64,000 nucleotides of DNA, from assembly GCF_016863555.1 (NCBI RefSeq), contig NZ_BOPC01000034.1, positions 33,491 to 97,490 on the forward strand. Direction: 5' to 3'. Position 1 is the stretch's first letter. The number at the start of each line of letters is the position of its first letter. Shown here piece by piece: positions 1 through 8,004 of the stretch. The translations under genes and the position numbers were made by a program. This DNA comes from Micromonospora qiuiae. GTDB lineage: Bacteria; Actinomycetota; Actinomycetes; Mycobacteriales; Micromonosporaceae. The notes beneath the pieces were generated by a model that was not told the DNA's origin, made no database searches, and saw only the letters and a program-made list of their open reading frames with translations.

Positions 1-958
1 CGGTGCCGGCGAGGCGTCGCAGCCGCAGCAGGGTCGAGGCGCCGGGTGCGTGACGGGCCACGTTGGCGAGCGCGGCGTGCGCGCTCTCCGCGATCGCCTC
101 GGCGACCGGCGGCGGCACCGTGCACGGCGGAAGATCGGCGTTGACGGGCAGGTGGGGCAGGCGCTTCAGCACCGCCCGCAGCCGTTCGTCCACCCGGGCC
201 GTACCCGGCATCGACCGCGCCTCGGCCAGCGCGGCGAGGGTACGCAGGTCGGCCGCGCACCGCTCGCGCAGTGCCACGGTGGGGCCGGCCACCGCACCCT
301 GCCCGACCATGGTGAGCGTGGCCAGGACGGTGTCGTGCAGGTCGCGGTTCTGCTGCCGCTCCGCCTCCCGGGCGGTGCGCGCGATCAGCGCCTCCCGGGT
401 GGCTCGCTGGTTGGTCAGGAAGGCGGCGTCGGCCCGGGCGATGCGCCGCCGCATCACCGTGGTCAACATCGCCGCGCAGCCGGTCTGCGTCAGCAGGGTC
501 GCCGCGTGGGCGGTGGCCTCGGCGCTGGCGCCGGCCGTGTGAGCGCCGATCACGTACGCGACGGTGACCAGCAGCCCTGCCGGGATCGACCAGCGCACCG
601 GTGCAGCCGCCTGCGCGTTGATCACGGTGGTGCTGGCCAGCACCGCGATCCAACTGGCCTCGCCGGGCAGCACCTCCGGTGCGACCAGGACCGGGATCGC
701 CAGGCAGGCGACGCTGGTCAGCATCACGTCCCCGGCGACCAGCGCCGGGCCGATGCCCTGCCGCCAGGCGCGCAGTGCGTACCAGATCGACCATGCCGCC
801 AGCGCCGCCGTCGCCGGCAGCAGCAATTCGGTCCGCACCGGCGGGGTGCGCACGGCGAGCGCCACCGCCGCACCGACCAGGCCGCAGGAGAGCCGCAACA
901 GCGCCGGCAGCCGGGTGAACGCGAACGCGAACGCGCTGGCGGCCGGACGCTCCACCAT
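1..958 (-). CDS. Sensor histidine kinase, 3' end outside window (partial)
   Basis: The reverse strand is open from an ATG at 958 to the window edge, so the C-terminal ATPase domain is not seen. The first ~200 residues contain four or five hydrophobic segments, for example around VMLTSVACLAIPVLV and ASWIAVLASTTVINA. A cytoplasmic stretch follows with NRDLHDTVLATLTMV, which matches the H-box of HisKA_3 (NarL/LuxR-linked) kinases with His as phosphoacceptor. This family senses envelope or cytoplasmic signals and phosphorylates a LuxR-type response regulator, normally encoded next door and here presumably beyond position 1. The forward-strand open frames over this region are shadows. The ligand cannot be inferred. 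Confidence 0.75.
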   Translation of the reverse strand, partial: MVERPAASAFAFAFTRLPALLRLSCGLVGAAVALAVRTPPVRTELLLPATAALAAWSIWYALRAWRQGIGPALVAGDVMLTSVACLAIPVLVAPEVLPGEASWIAVLASTTVINAQAAAPVRWSIPAGLLVTVAYVIGAHTAGASAEATAHAATLLTQTGCAAMLTTVMRRRIARADAAFLTNQRATREALIARTAREAERQQNRDLHDTVLATLTMVGQGAVAGPTVALRERCAADLRTLAALAEARSMPGTARVDERLRAVLKRLPHLPVNADLPPCTVPPPVAEAIAESAHAALANVARHAPGASTLLRLRRLAGT

Positions 959-1166
959 GTGGGGTGCTGACCGGGCCGGCAGCGCCGGTCCGAGCGGCGG
1001 CGCGCTCAGGTGGGGCAAGGCCGGCATCGGGGTAGGCGTCCTTTGCGACAATCGACCCGATCCGGGTCCGCGCTGCGGAGATCGACGCCGGAGAATAACA
1101 CGGGCAGGGGCGTCGGCAACGCTGGGTGATGGTCGTGTCGGCGATGCGTTTCCCCGCCCGGACCGG

Positions 1167-1712
1167 TCAGCCGGCCTTTTCCTTGCGCAGCCCGACGCAG
1201 TCCTGCGCCCAGAAGGTGGCCGAGTACACGAGTGTGCCGGTCATCCACGGCTCGTACCCGGACAACGTGGCCACCTGGAACGCGGGCGGCGGGATGCGCA
1301 GCGACGGCCGGCGGAAGCCGAGATCGCCGGCCGGGGAGAAGCCGAGACGGAGGTAGTACCCGGGGTCGCCCTCCAGGAAGACCGCCGGCATGCCCCGTTC
1401 GTCGAGCAGCCGTAGACCATGTCGTACCAGGGCGCCGCCGACACCTCGCCGCTGCCGGTCGGGGCGGACCGCGAGCGGGCTGAGCACCTGCACCGGTACG
1501 AGCCGACGCGGTGCATCGAGCAGGCTGCGACTGAACATCACGTGCCCGACGACCTCGCCGCCCGCCTCCGCGACCAGGCCGAGAGCGTCCGGGTCGTCCG
1601 CACGCAGCGCATCCACCAGGCTGGCCACCACACTCCCGTGGTCGCCGAAGGCTCGCCGATGAAGCTCGTCGATGGTGTCGTGGTCGGCCGTCCGCTCGTT
1701 GCGTAGGTGCAT
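1167..1712 (-). CDS. GNAT family N-acetyltransferase
   Basis: The 181-residue protein has a GNAT fold order: an N-terminal RTADHDTIDELHRRAF helix, a central strand with GHVMFSRSLL, and the acetyl-CoA pyrophosphate loop [17 protein letters not shown] (Q/RxxGxG/A). A late GFSPAGDLGFRRP segment follows, typical of YhbS-like acetyltransferases. It should transfer an acetyl group from acetyl-CoA to an amine; the substrate is unknown. It stands alone on the reverse strand, 208 bp upstream of the kinase start and divergent from the sugar dehydrogenase gene. Confidence 0.85.
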   Translation of the reverse strand: MHLRNERTADHDTIDELHRRAFGDHGSVVASLVDALRADDPDALGLVAEAGGEVVGHVMFSRSLLDAPRRLVPVQVLSPLAVRPDRQRRGVGGALVRHGLRLLDERGMPAVFLEGDPGYYLRLGFSPAGDLGFRRPSLRIPPPAFQVATLSGYEPWMTGTLVYSATFWAQDCVGLRKEKAG

Positions 1713-1831
1713 GGCGGTGACCGTACGGCGGGGGTTCGGCCCGCTCCAGCGGTATCTGTCGCCGGCTCGCCGGACGTTCGGAGCATCCCGGCGGTATGGT
1801 ATCCATCAACATCTATGCATGAGAGGGTGGC

Positions 1832-3388
1832 ATGAAGATCCGACTCGCGCTCGGTGCCGCACTCGCCGCCGGGCTGGTCGCCGGCGTCGGCGGTCTCGCC
1901 AGCGCCACACCGACCACCGATGCGCCGCCCGCCACCGTCGGCGACCCGATGCCGGCTGTCGCGGCCGGTAAGCCGATGCCGGGTGTCGCGGCCGACCAGC
2001 CGCCCGGGGCGCTCGCCGTTGGCGACTTCGACTTCACCCGGCCGGAGACGGTCGCCACCGGGCTCCAGGTGCCGTGGGGAATGGACTTCCTGCCCGACGG
2101 CAGCGCCCTGGTCGCCCAACGCCCCGGCCAGGTGGTACGGGTACGCCCAGGGCAGCCACCCGAGCCGGTGGCGATGATCTCCGGCGTGACCGCCACCGGC
2201 GAGGGCGGCCTGCTCGGCCTCGCCGTCTCACCGAGCTACGCGCAGGACGGCTGGATCTACGTCTACTTCACCACCGCGACCGACAACCGGATCGCCCGCT
2301 TCCGGCTCACCGCGCCGCAGAACCAGGAGCCCATCCTCACCGGCCTGGCCCGGGCGTCGATCCACGACGGTGGCCGGATCGCCTTCGGGCCGGACGGGTT
2401 GCTTTACGTCGGCGTCGGTGACGCCGGGCAGACGGCCAGCGCGCAGGACCCGCAGAGCCGCAACGGCAAAATCCTGCGAATCCGGCCGGACGGCTCGATC
2501 CCGCCCGGCAACCCGATGGCCGGCTCGCCGGTCTACAGTTTGGGGCACCGCAACGTGCAGGGCCTGGCCTGGGACGCCCAGGGCCGGCTGTACGCCACCG
2601 AGTTCGGCCAGAACACCTGGGACGAGATCAACCTGATCGTCGCGGGCGGAAACTACGGCTGGCCCACGGTCGAGGGACGGGCGGGCGACCCACGGTTCCG
2701 TGACCCGCTGCTCACCTGGACCCCGGCCGAGGCGTCGCCCAGCGGTGCCGCCATCGCCGGCAACCGGCTCTTCGTGGCCGCCCTACGGGGCACCCGACTG
2801 TGGAACGTACCGCTGAACGGTTCCGGTGGCGTCGGCACGCCCACCGCCGAACTGCTCGGCACGTACGGTCGCCTGCGCACGGTGGAGCACGGCCCGGACG
2901 GCTGGCTCTGGGTGACCACGAGCAACCGCGACGGCCGGGGCACCCCGGCGGCGAACGACGACCGCATCCTGCGCTTCCCGCCCCGCGACGGCACCACGCA
3001 GCCCCCGACGCCGACGCCCACGCGGACGCCCACCATGCTGCCCTCGACCACTCAGCCGCCGACGTTCGGACCGGACGCCTGCGCGGTCACCTGGACGGTC
3101 AACCAGTGGAACAACGGCTTCACCGCCGAAGTCCGCGTCACCAACCGCGGGCCCGCCCTGACCAGTTGGACACTGACCTGGTCGTTCAGCGGCAACCAGC
3201 AGGTCACCGGCGGGTGGAACGCCCAGATCACCCAGTCCGGGCAGAACGTGACTGCCCGCAACGCGGCGTGGAACGGCAACGTGCCGACCCTCGGCACGGC
3301 CAGCTTCGGCCTCCAGGCCACGTACTCCGGCACCAACAACCGGCCGGCCAATTTCCGCCTCAACAACAACCCCTGCCAAACCGCCTGA
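1832..3388 (+). CDS. Secreted PQQ-dependent sugar dehydrogenase (GSDH) with C-terminal CBM2
   Basis: The 518-residue protein starts with a signal peptide (Lys/Arg, then a hydrophobic core, cleavage near GLASA). A short VAAGKPMPGVAADQ spacer leads to a glucose/sorbosone dehydrogenase beta-propeller at about residues 65-385, with motifs VPWGMDFLPDG, IHDGGRIAFGPDGLLYVGVGD and GHRNVQGLAWD typical of soluble PQQ aldose dehydrogenases. A Pro/Thr linker (about 388-412) joins a ~105-residue type 2 carbohydrate-binding module that begins with Cys, carries conserved Trp residues and ends CQ. The likely role is extracellular oxidation of sugars while bound to cellulose or chitin. A GAGAGGGT-like RBS lies just before the ATG. 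PQQ synthesis genes are not in the window. Confidence 0.9.
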   Translation: MKIRLALGAALAAGLVAGVGGLASATPTTDAPPATVGDPMPAVAAGKPMPGVAADQPPGALAVGDFDFTRPETVATGLQVPWGMDFLPDGSALVAQRPGQVVRVRPGQPPEPVAMISGVTATGEGGLLGLAVSPSYAQDGWIYVYFTTATDNRIARFRLTAPQNQEPILTGLARASIHDGGRIAFGPDGLLYVGVGDAGQTASAQDPQSRNGKILRIRPDGSIPPGNPMAGSPVYSLGHRNVQGLAWDAQGRLYATEFGQNTWDEINLIVAGGNYGWPTVEGRAGDPRFRDPLLTWTPAEASPSGAAIAGNRLFVAALRGTRLWNVPLNGSGGVGTPTAELLGTYGRLRTVEHGPDGWLWVTTSNRDGRGTPAANDDRILRFPPRDGTTQPPTPTPTRTPTMLPSTTQPPTFGPDACAVTWTVNQWNNGFTAEVRVTNRGPALTSWTLTWSFSGNQQVTGGWNAQITQSGQNVTARNAAWNGNVPTLGTASFGLQATYSGTNNRPANFRLNNNPCQTA

Positions 3389-3459
3389 CCGGCCCGGGCG
3401 CCGCCGCGGCCATGTCCTTCCGGCCCGCGCTGCCGCCTCGGCAGCGCCAGGTTTCGTGG

Positions 3460-3726
3460 TCAGAACCCAGTCAGAGGCCCACTGGCGTCATAGGGATCAT
3501 CCGGGTCATCGGGGTCATCGTTGACGTCCTGCCGGCCGCGCTCCTCCGAGGCGCGCGGCCGGTCAACGTCGATGTCGTGCCGGCGCTCCTCTGAGGTGCG
3601 TGGCGGCTTCGGGATGTGAATCCAGCCCTTCCGCTGCTCGCGACGAGCAGACACGGCCGCGAACGCGACCAAGGCCGCAAAGAAGCCGATGAAGATCAAG
3701 ACGTACGTGATTGGCGAGATGTGCAT
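3460..3726 (-). CDS. Small single-pass membrane protein, unknown
   Basis: The start was placed at the ATG at 3726 because AGGGG lies just upstream; the frame stays open 48 codons further with no better site. The 88-residue product begins MHISPITYVLIFIGFFAALVA, a single transmembrane helix with a short outside end. A basic, then acidic, cytoplasmic tail rich in Arg/Asp follows, with DDPDDPDDPYD near the end. I do not recognise a family. It is convergent with the sugar dehydrogenase and has no obvious operon partner. Confidence 0.55.
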   Translation of the reverse strand: MHISPITYVLIFIGFFAALVAFAAVSARREQRKGWIHIPKPPRTSEERRHDIDVDRPRASEERGRQDVNDDPDDPDDPYDASGPLTGF

Positions 3727-3925
3727 GGCCACCCCTGACGCCGAACGTACCTCTACGCTAACGGTGCGCATCAATGGCTGGTAGTCGGCCGAATCGTTGA
3801 TAAGGCGGTCGGCGCAAGCAGGGCTGCGGGGCAGCGGGCCAGGTCCGGAGCGTGAACCGGCGACCTCCACTACCGAATGGCACAGGATTCAAGACCCACC
3901 CTCCCCTCACCCCCTCCAGTGCTTC

Positions 3926-3994
3926 CTTTGCTCTGCTTCAATCCATGCAATGGGTTCGGCGGCAAACCGTTGCGTAGGTTGAAGCAGAGCAAAG
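3926..3994. repeat. Long inverted-repeat hairpin element
   Basis: The arms 3926-3941 (CTTTGCTCTGCTTCAA) and 3979-3994 are perfect 16 bp reverse complements. The inner 37 nt continue the stem in RNA with mostly Watson-Crick and G-U pairs (CAATCCATGCAATGGG against CCGTTGCGTAGGTTG). The predicted stem is therefore about 34 bp with two mismatches and a tiny loop. It sits in a gene-poor stretch and is not next to an identifiable stop codon. Confidence 0.8.
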
Positions 3995-4016
3995 CGGCCA
4001 CAACAAACACAGGTGA

Positions 4017-4343
4017 GGACCGGGCCGGCAGCGCTGCCGCTCACCCCCAGCGCCGATTACGGTTCATGGGGCGACTGGACAAGGACCGGGTGCCCTGGTC
4101 AGTGACACCGGCAGGTCTCTGCTGCTACGCCCCGGCGGTACCGGCTGGATCGATGTCAAGCTGCGCCTCGAATGCACGACCGCGTTCGGGAGTGAGCCGT
4201 TGCCGATACGACTTTCGGTCGAGACCGCCGATCGACAGATCAGAGAGGTCAGCTACCCCATCGCCCTGACGGGGAGCATCTGGCACGTTAGTACTGAGCA
4301 GCCGTGCGCGCGCTACCGTGAGATGGAGAAGCGTGGCGGCTAG
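4017..4343 (+). pseudogene. Possible gene remnant without a start codon
   Basis: In the frame running from the TGA at 4014 to the TAG at 4341 there are about 108 open codons. The later part reads like real protein (GGTGWIDVKLRLECTT, IRLSVETADRQIREV, IALTGSIWHVS) and ends with TAG. There is no ATG or GTG before the protein-like part, so it may be the 3' remnant of a lost gene. It is upstream of the sigma factor gene. The rest of 3727-4568, about 840 bp apart from this frame and the hairpin at 3926-3994, shows no gene I can support. This is a weak call. Confidence 0.25.
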
Positions 4344-4568
4344 CGCTGTTTCCTTGGCTGTATCGATGGCTGTACGACCGTCCGGCGCTGACCGTCTGAT
4401 CCGTAGATTCTGAACACCCGATCGCCGCTTGGCCAAGAGCGCGGACGCCTGTGGTTCTTGGCTCGTGAGCTTGCCACCGGCGTCCGTGGCGATCCTTTCC
4501 AGCCGGGGCAACCTCGCCGGTCAGCCGTACCGTTCACCAGATATGAGACCGACAAGAGGTGCGGCGCG

Positions 4569-5095
4569 GTGAACCGCGCCGACGAGGACGAGTACCGGCA
4601 GTTCGTGGCGGCCCGCCTGGAACCGTTACGAGTGGCGGCGTACCTGCTCTGCCATAACTGGCACACCGCCGACGACCTCGTGTCAATCACGATCGGGAAA
4701 CTCTACCGGCACTGGCGCCGAATCAGCGTGATCGAAAACCCGGATGCCTACATCCGGGGGATGCTCACCAATGCCTGGCTGGACGAGCGACGCCGGCCGT
4801 GGCGGCGCGAACGGAGCACCGACGAGGTGCCTGACCGAGCGGACGCGGCGCACTCCGAGGATCTGCTGGCCGACCGGGAACACCTCCTCGACCTGCTGTC
4901 CCAACTGCCGCCCCGCAGGCGGGCGGTGGTCGTCCTGCGGTTCTGGTGCGACCTATCGGTCGAGGAGACGGCGCGGGTCCTGGGCATCAGCACCGGCACG
5001 GTGAAGAGCCAGGCAGCACGGGGTTGGAGAGCCTACGCCTGCTGGCAACGTTGGATCGCGCGGGGAGTCGCGCGGGGAACGGGGAGGAAGCATGA
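4569..5095 (+). pseudogene. SigE-family RNA polymerase sigma factor, reading frame shifted near residue 151
   Basis: From the GTG at 4569 (AGAGGTG upstream) the frame encodes sigma region 2 (LLCHNWHTADDLVSI, PDAYIRGMLTNAWLDERRR) and region 4 (LSQLPPRRRAVVVLRFWCD, VEETARVLGISTGTVKSQAARG). At the GGGG run 5020-5023 the expected C-terminus moves to the next frame. That frame reads GLESLRLLATLDRAGSRAGN and stops at TGA 5093-5095, overlapping the ATG of the downstream gene (ATGA). Without a frame change translation runs on to 5471 over the next gene with a non-protein-like tail. The intact family member would be about 175 residues and acts as an ECF sigma factor. Either one G is missing in the sequence read or the gene carries a real mutation. 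Confidence 0.8.
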
Positions 5096-5871
5096 GCTAT
5101 CAGACGTTCTTCCGGGAGGCGGTCGGCGAGATCCCGCCCACCTCCATCGACGTAGAGCAGGTCATCCGCCGGCAGCGCCGCCGGCACCGGCTGAACCGAA
5201 CCGGGCTGGCGGCGATGGTGGGCGCTGCGGTCCTCGGGGTCACCGTCCCGCTCGCCATCGCTGGCGGGTCCGGGCCGGACCTACCGGCATTGTCGCCTTC
5301 CCCGAGCCTGTCTGCACAGTCGGCGCGGACCCCACGCCCGGAACCGGGGGCGACCTTCAGCGCGACGGACCTGGCCGTGTTCGCGGCGCTGGCGCGCGAG
5401 GCACCCGACGTCGAGTGGATCACCGAAGGTTGGCCGTCGGATGGCGACCTGGTGATGTGGCACCCTGTTGACTCGGCGAAACTTTACTTCGGGCAGGGTC
5501 CGATCCGGGCTGGCGAGCGGACCGGATACTTCAAGCTGCAGCTGCAGCAGGACTGGGACCGTCGGGTCGCCTTCTGCAATGCGGAGAAGAGCCAGGAAAA
5601 CGGCTGCGTCAACAGCACGGGACCGGCCGGCGAGAAGATCCAGACGTGGTCGAACCAGGCTCCGATCACGTCGTCGGACAAGAACCGGATGCTCCACGGG
5701 AAGCCCGCCGCACCGACCAGCGACAGGTTCTCGACCCATTACGGCGTCGCGGTCGAGCGGCCGGACGGGACCTTCCTGATCGTGAGCATGTCGGCCGACG
5801 GGGAGAACTCACCCCTCACCCTCGCGCAGCTAACCGCGGTGGCCCTGAATTCCGCGATCACGCTGGGCTGA
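5092..5871 (+). CDS. Membrane-anchored partner of the SigE-family sigma factor (putative anti-sigma)
   Basis: The ATG overlaps the frameshifted sigma gene stop (ATGA), the usual arrangement for a sigma factor and its regulator. The 259-residue protein has a cytoplasmic N-terminus (SYQTFFREAVGEIPPTSIDVEQVIRRQRRR) and one transmembrane helix at about 42-62 (AAMVGAAVLGVTVPLAIAG). A Pro/Ser linker leads to a ~160-residue extracytoplasmic domain containing two cysteines (VAFCNAEKSQENGCVN) that could form a disulfide. It has no clear ZAS zinc motif. The anti-sigma role is inferred from gene order and topology only. Confidence 0.6.
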   Translation: MSYQTFFREAVGEIPPTSIDVEQVIRRQRRRHRLNRTGLAAMVGAAVLGVTVPLAIAGGSGPDLPALSPSPSLSAQSARTPRPEPGATFSATDLAVFAALAREAPDVEWITEGWPSDGDLVMWHPVDSAKLYFGQGPIRAGERTGYFKLQLQQDWDRRVAFCNAEKSQENGCVNSTGPAGEKIQTWSNQAPITSSDKNRMLHGKPAAPTSDRFSTHYGVAVERPDGTFLIVSMSADGENSPLTLAQLTAVALNSAITLG

Positions 5872-6032
5872 ACGGCGGGCCGTCCGGCGATGCGTGCATC
5901 GCTGTCCATCAACAACGTCAAGAGCGAAGGATCTCTGAGGAGGGCCGGGGCCACGGCAAGACGGAGCGGGAGATGTTCGGCAAGATCGACTCGACCGGGA
6001 CCGGCGCGCCGCTGAGCTGGGGAAGTGTCTGC

Positions 6033-6104
6033 GCGCCCGGCAGGATTCGAACCTGCGGCCTTGGGATTAGAAGTCCCCTGCTCTATCCGCTGAGCTACGG
6101 GCGC
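6033..6104 (-). tRNA. tRNA-Arg (anticodon TCT)
   Basis: The reverse strand folds as a cloverleaf: a 7 bp acceptor GCGCCCG/CGGGCGC, a D arm GCTC/GAGC, an anticodon loop CTTCTAA with TCT at positions 34-36, and a T arm GCAGG-TTCGAAT-CCTGC. The CCA end is not encoded. The lowest anticodon-stem pair is G-A. It reads AGA, a rare codon in this GC-rich genome. Confidence 0.95.
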
Positions 6105-6166
6105 CGTGGTACCGCGCGAGAAGGGTACCGCCGCACCGGGCCGGCGCGCTGAAACGGGTGGCCGGG

Positions 6167-7156
6167 TCAGCGTCGCATGCGGGGGATTTCGGGCTGGTCG
6201 GGCGTCGGGCCGGCGGCGAGGAACGCCTCGGCCCAGCGTCCGACCTCGGCGAAGACTTTTTCCCGTACGGCGGGGCCGGAGAGCGTCAGGTCGTGCAGGC
6301 CGCCGTCGAAGCGGGCCAGCGTGACGTGCCGGCCGAGGCGGGGTGCCCAGCGGACCATGTGCTCGACGTCGAGGACGGCGTCGGCGAGCGTCGCCGACTC
6401 GTGCCATTTGCTGCCCCGGAACGAGCGGGTCGAGCAGGCGAGCAGCACCGGCACCGGGATGTCCAACCCGGCGCGCAGCCGCCGCTGACCGGTGCGGATG
6501 GCGTTCAGCCAGCCGGCCCGGACGGGAAAGCCGGCGAGCGGCTTCCAGGCCAGGTCGTACGTCCATTCGCCGCGATGGTCGGCGTGGAGGCTTTCGCCGT
6601 ACACCGTGGGAAGTTGGAGCGGCAGGACCCGGTGCGGCGCCCTGCGGCCCAGGCGCGCGACGGCGGCCGCGAGGGGGCGACGCACGAACCAGGGGGCGTT
6701 GAGATCGAAGAAGGGGCTGTTGAGAAAGAGCCCGTCGACCAGGCCGGCGTCCCGACGGGCGTGTGCCCAGAGCGAGACGATCAGGCCGCCGGTGGAGTGG
6801 CCCATGGCCAGCAGGGTGTCGTGCCCGTCCTCGGTGCGGACGATCCGTGCGGCGGCGTCCAGTTCGGGAAAGTAGTCGCCGAGGTCGCGGCAGAAGTTGG
6901 CGGTCTGGTGCGGCAGCAGGCTGCGGCCGTACTTGCGCAGGTCGAGGGCGTAGAAGTCCCAGCCCCGGGCGGCGAAGAAGTCGGCCACGTGGGTCTGGAA
7001 GAAGTAGTCGACGAAGCCGTGCACGTAGAGCACGGCCCGGCCGGTGGGGCGCTCGGCCCGGCGGCGCACCAGGGTGGCGATCACCGGACCCTCGTCGTCG
7101 CTGCCCAGGTCGATGGTGTGCCGCTCGTAGGGCGGGCCCAGCAGGTCCGGTTCCAT
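6167..7156 (-). CDS. Alpha/beta hydrolase (serine hydrolase, lysophospholipase-like)
   Basis: The start chosen is the ATG at 7156 (MEPDLLGPPYERH); upstream codons in frame read as non-coding. The 329-residue protein has the oxyanion-hole strand VLYVHGFVDY, the nucleophile elbow GHSTGG with Ser121, and a late FDGGLHDLTL segment holding the catalytic His. This is the layout of monoacylglycerol-lipase or lysophospholipase-type hydrolases. No signal peptide is seen, so it should be cytoplasmic. The physiological ester is unknown. Confidence 0.85.
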   Translation of the reverse strand: MEPDLLGPPYERHTIDLGSDDEGPVIATLVRRRAERPTGRAVLYVHGFVDYFFQTHVADFFAARGWDFYALDLRKYGRSLLPHQTANFCRDLGDYFPELDAAARIVRTEDGHDTLLAMGHSTGGLIVSLWAHARRDAGLVDGLFLNSPFFDLNAPWFVRRPLAAAVARLGRRAPHRVLPLQLPTVYGESLHADHRGEWTYDLAWKPLAGFPVRAGWLNAIRTGQRRLRAGLDIPVPVLLACSTRSFRGSKWHESATLADAVLDVEHMVRWAPRLGRHVTLARFDGGLHDLTLSGPAVREKVFAEVGRWAEAFLAAGPTPDQPEIPRMRR

Positions 7157-7238
7157 TTCGGGAACGGTACGCCGGCAAGCTACCGAGTGGTAGCCCCTGC
7201 CCGCCGCGATCCAGCGGGCAGGGGCCTGGGGACTGCGG

Positions 7239-7706
7239 TCACCTCTCGTCGGTCGTCGTCCCGGCGCCGGCCGGGTCATCGGCGGGCGTCCCCGTCTGGC
7301 CGGGTGGGGTGTTGACCCGCAGGTGCTTGTTGTTGCGCGGCTCCTTCCGGGTCTTCGCGTCGTTGAGCTTGCGGCGCAGGTCGTCGCGGACGCCGTTGAG
7401 CGCGGCGCGCAGATCCTCCTCGCTCGACGTGGTGACGATCTTGGGCCAGCCGGCGATCCGGCACTCCAGGGTGACTCGCTGTCCCTTCGCCTCGCGGTCC
7501 TTGATCGAGAGTTCGAGGTCGGTGGCGTCGGCGTCGAAGGTGGCCAGGCGGGCGTCGAGCGTGGCGAACTGCGCGACGATCCAGTCCCGGTCGGCCTGTG
7601 TGAAGCCGGCGTTGAACCGGAGGCACTTCGCCGCGGTGGCCGGGTTCGCGCTCATCGCCGCACCTGACCGGGGGACATGGGTGGAACGGATGGCGGTCAT
7701 CTTCAT
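7239..7706 (-). CDS. HPF/RaiA-like ribosome-associated protein, short form
   Basis: The ATG at 7706 was preferred over 7739 because AAAGG lies 9 nt upstream. The central part (DARLATFDADATDLELSIKD, VTLECRIAGWPKIVTTSSEE, DLRAALNGVRDDLRRKLND) has the beta-alpha-beta-beta-beta-alpha order and spacing of the HPF/RaiA (S30AE) domain that binds the 30S subunit and promotes hibernation. The 155-residue protein lacks the long C-terminal dimerisation domain of long HPF and ends in a Thr/Pro/Asp-rich tail. It may be a stress-time paralogue. It is divergent from the ssb-like gene, with 298 bp between the starts. Confidence 0.6.
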   Translation of the reverse strand: MKMTAIRSTHVPRSGAAMSANPATAAKCLRFNAGFTQADRDWIVAQFATLDARLATFDADATDLELSIKDREAKGQRVTLECRIAGWPKIVTTSSEEDLRAALNGVRDDLRRKLNDAKTRKEPRNNKHLRVNTPPGQTGTPADDPAGAGTTTDER

Positions 7707-7879
7707 GATCGTTGACCTTTCGTTCGACGTCATGTTCACAGGTGCGGTTGGAAGATCCCTACCCAGGTCGGATCCGTCCGGAACGTGACCATTCCCGCTG
7801 CCTTTCTTTGATCATCGGTCACCGGCTGGCGGCGCTCCAGGGCCGCAAGCCCTACCACATCGGGACCTTGATCAGGCGT

Positions 7880-7907
7880 TTGTCCACAGTCGGTCCGGTT
7901 GTCCACA
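7880..7907 (+). promoter_or_regulatory. Two DnaA-box-like sites upstream of the ssb paralogue
   Basis: TTGTCCACA occurs twice in the same orientation, at 7880-7888 and 7899-7907, with start-to-start spacing of 19 bp. This 9-mer matches the DnaA box form known from actinobacterial origins. The pair ends 97 bp before the start codon of the SSB paralogue and lies between two divergent genes. Confidence 0.6.
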
Positions 7908-8004
7908 GGTGCGGGGTGTGGGGCTGCCGCTGGGTGGTGCGGCGGTGCACGCTCGGTCCCGAGCCGGCTCGCGAAGGCAGGACCCCGATCCCCTTGGAGG
8001 GGCG

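Noticed and set aside
4125..4511. 128-codon reverse frame before the sigma factor gene
   Set aside because: No start signal or domain, and it is antisense to the more protein-like forward frame. Evidence is too weak to call.
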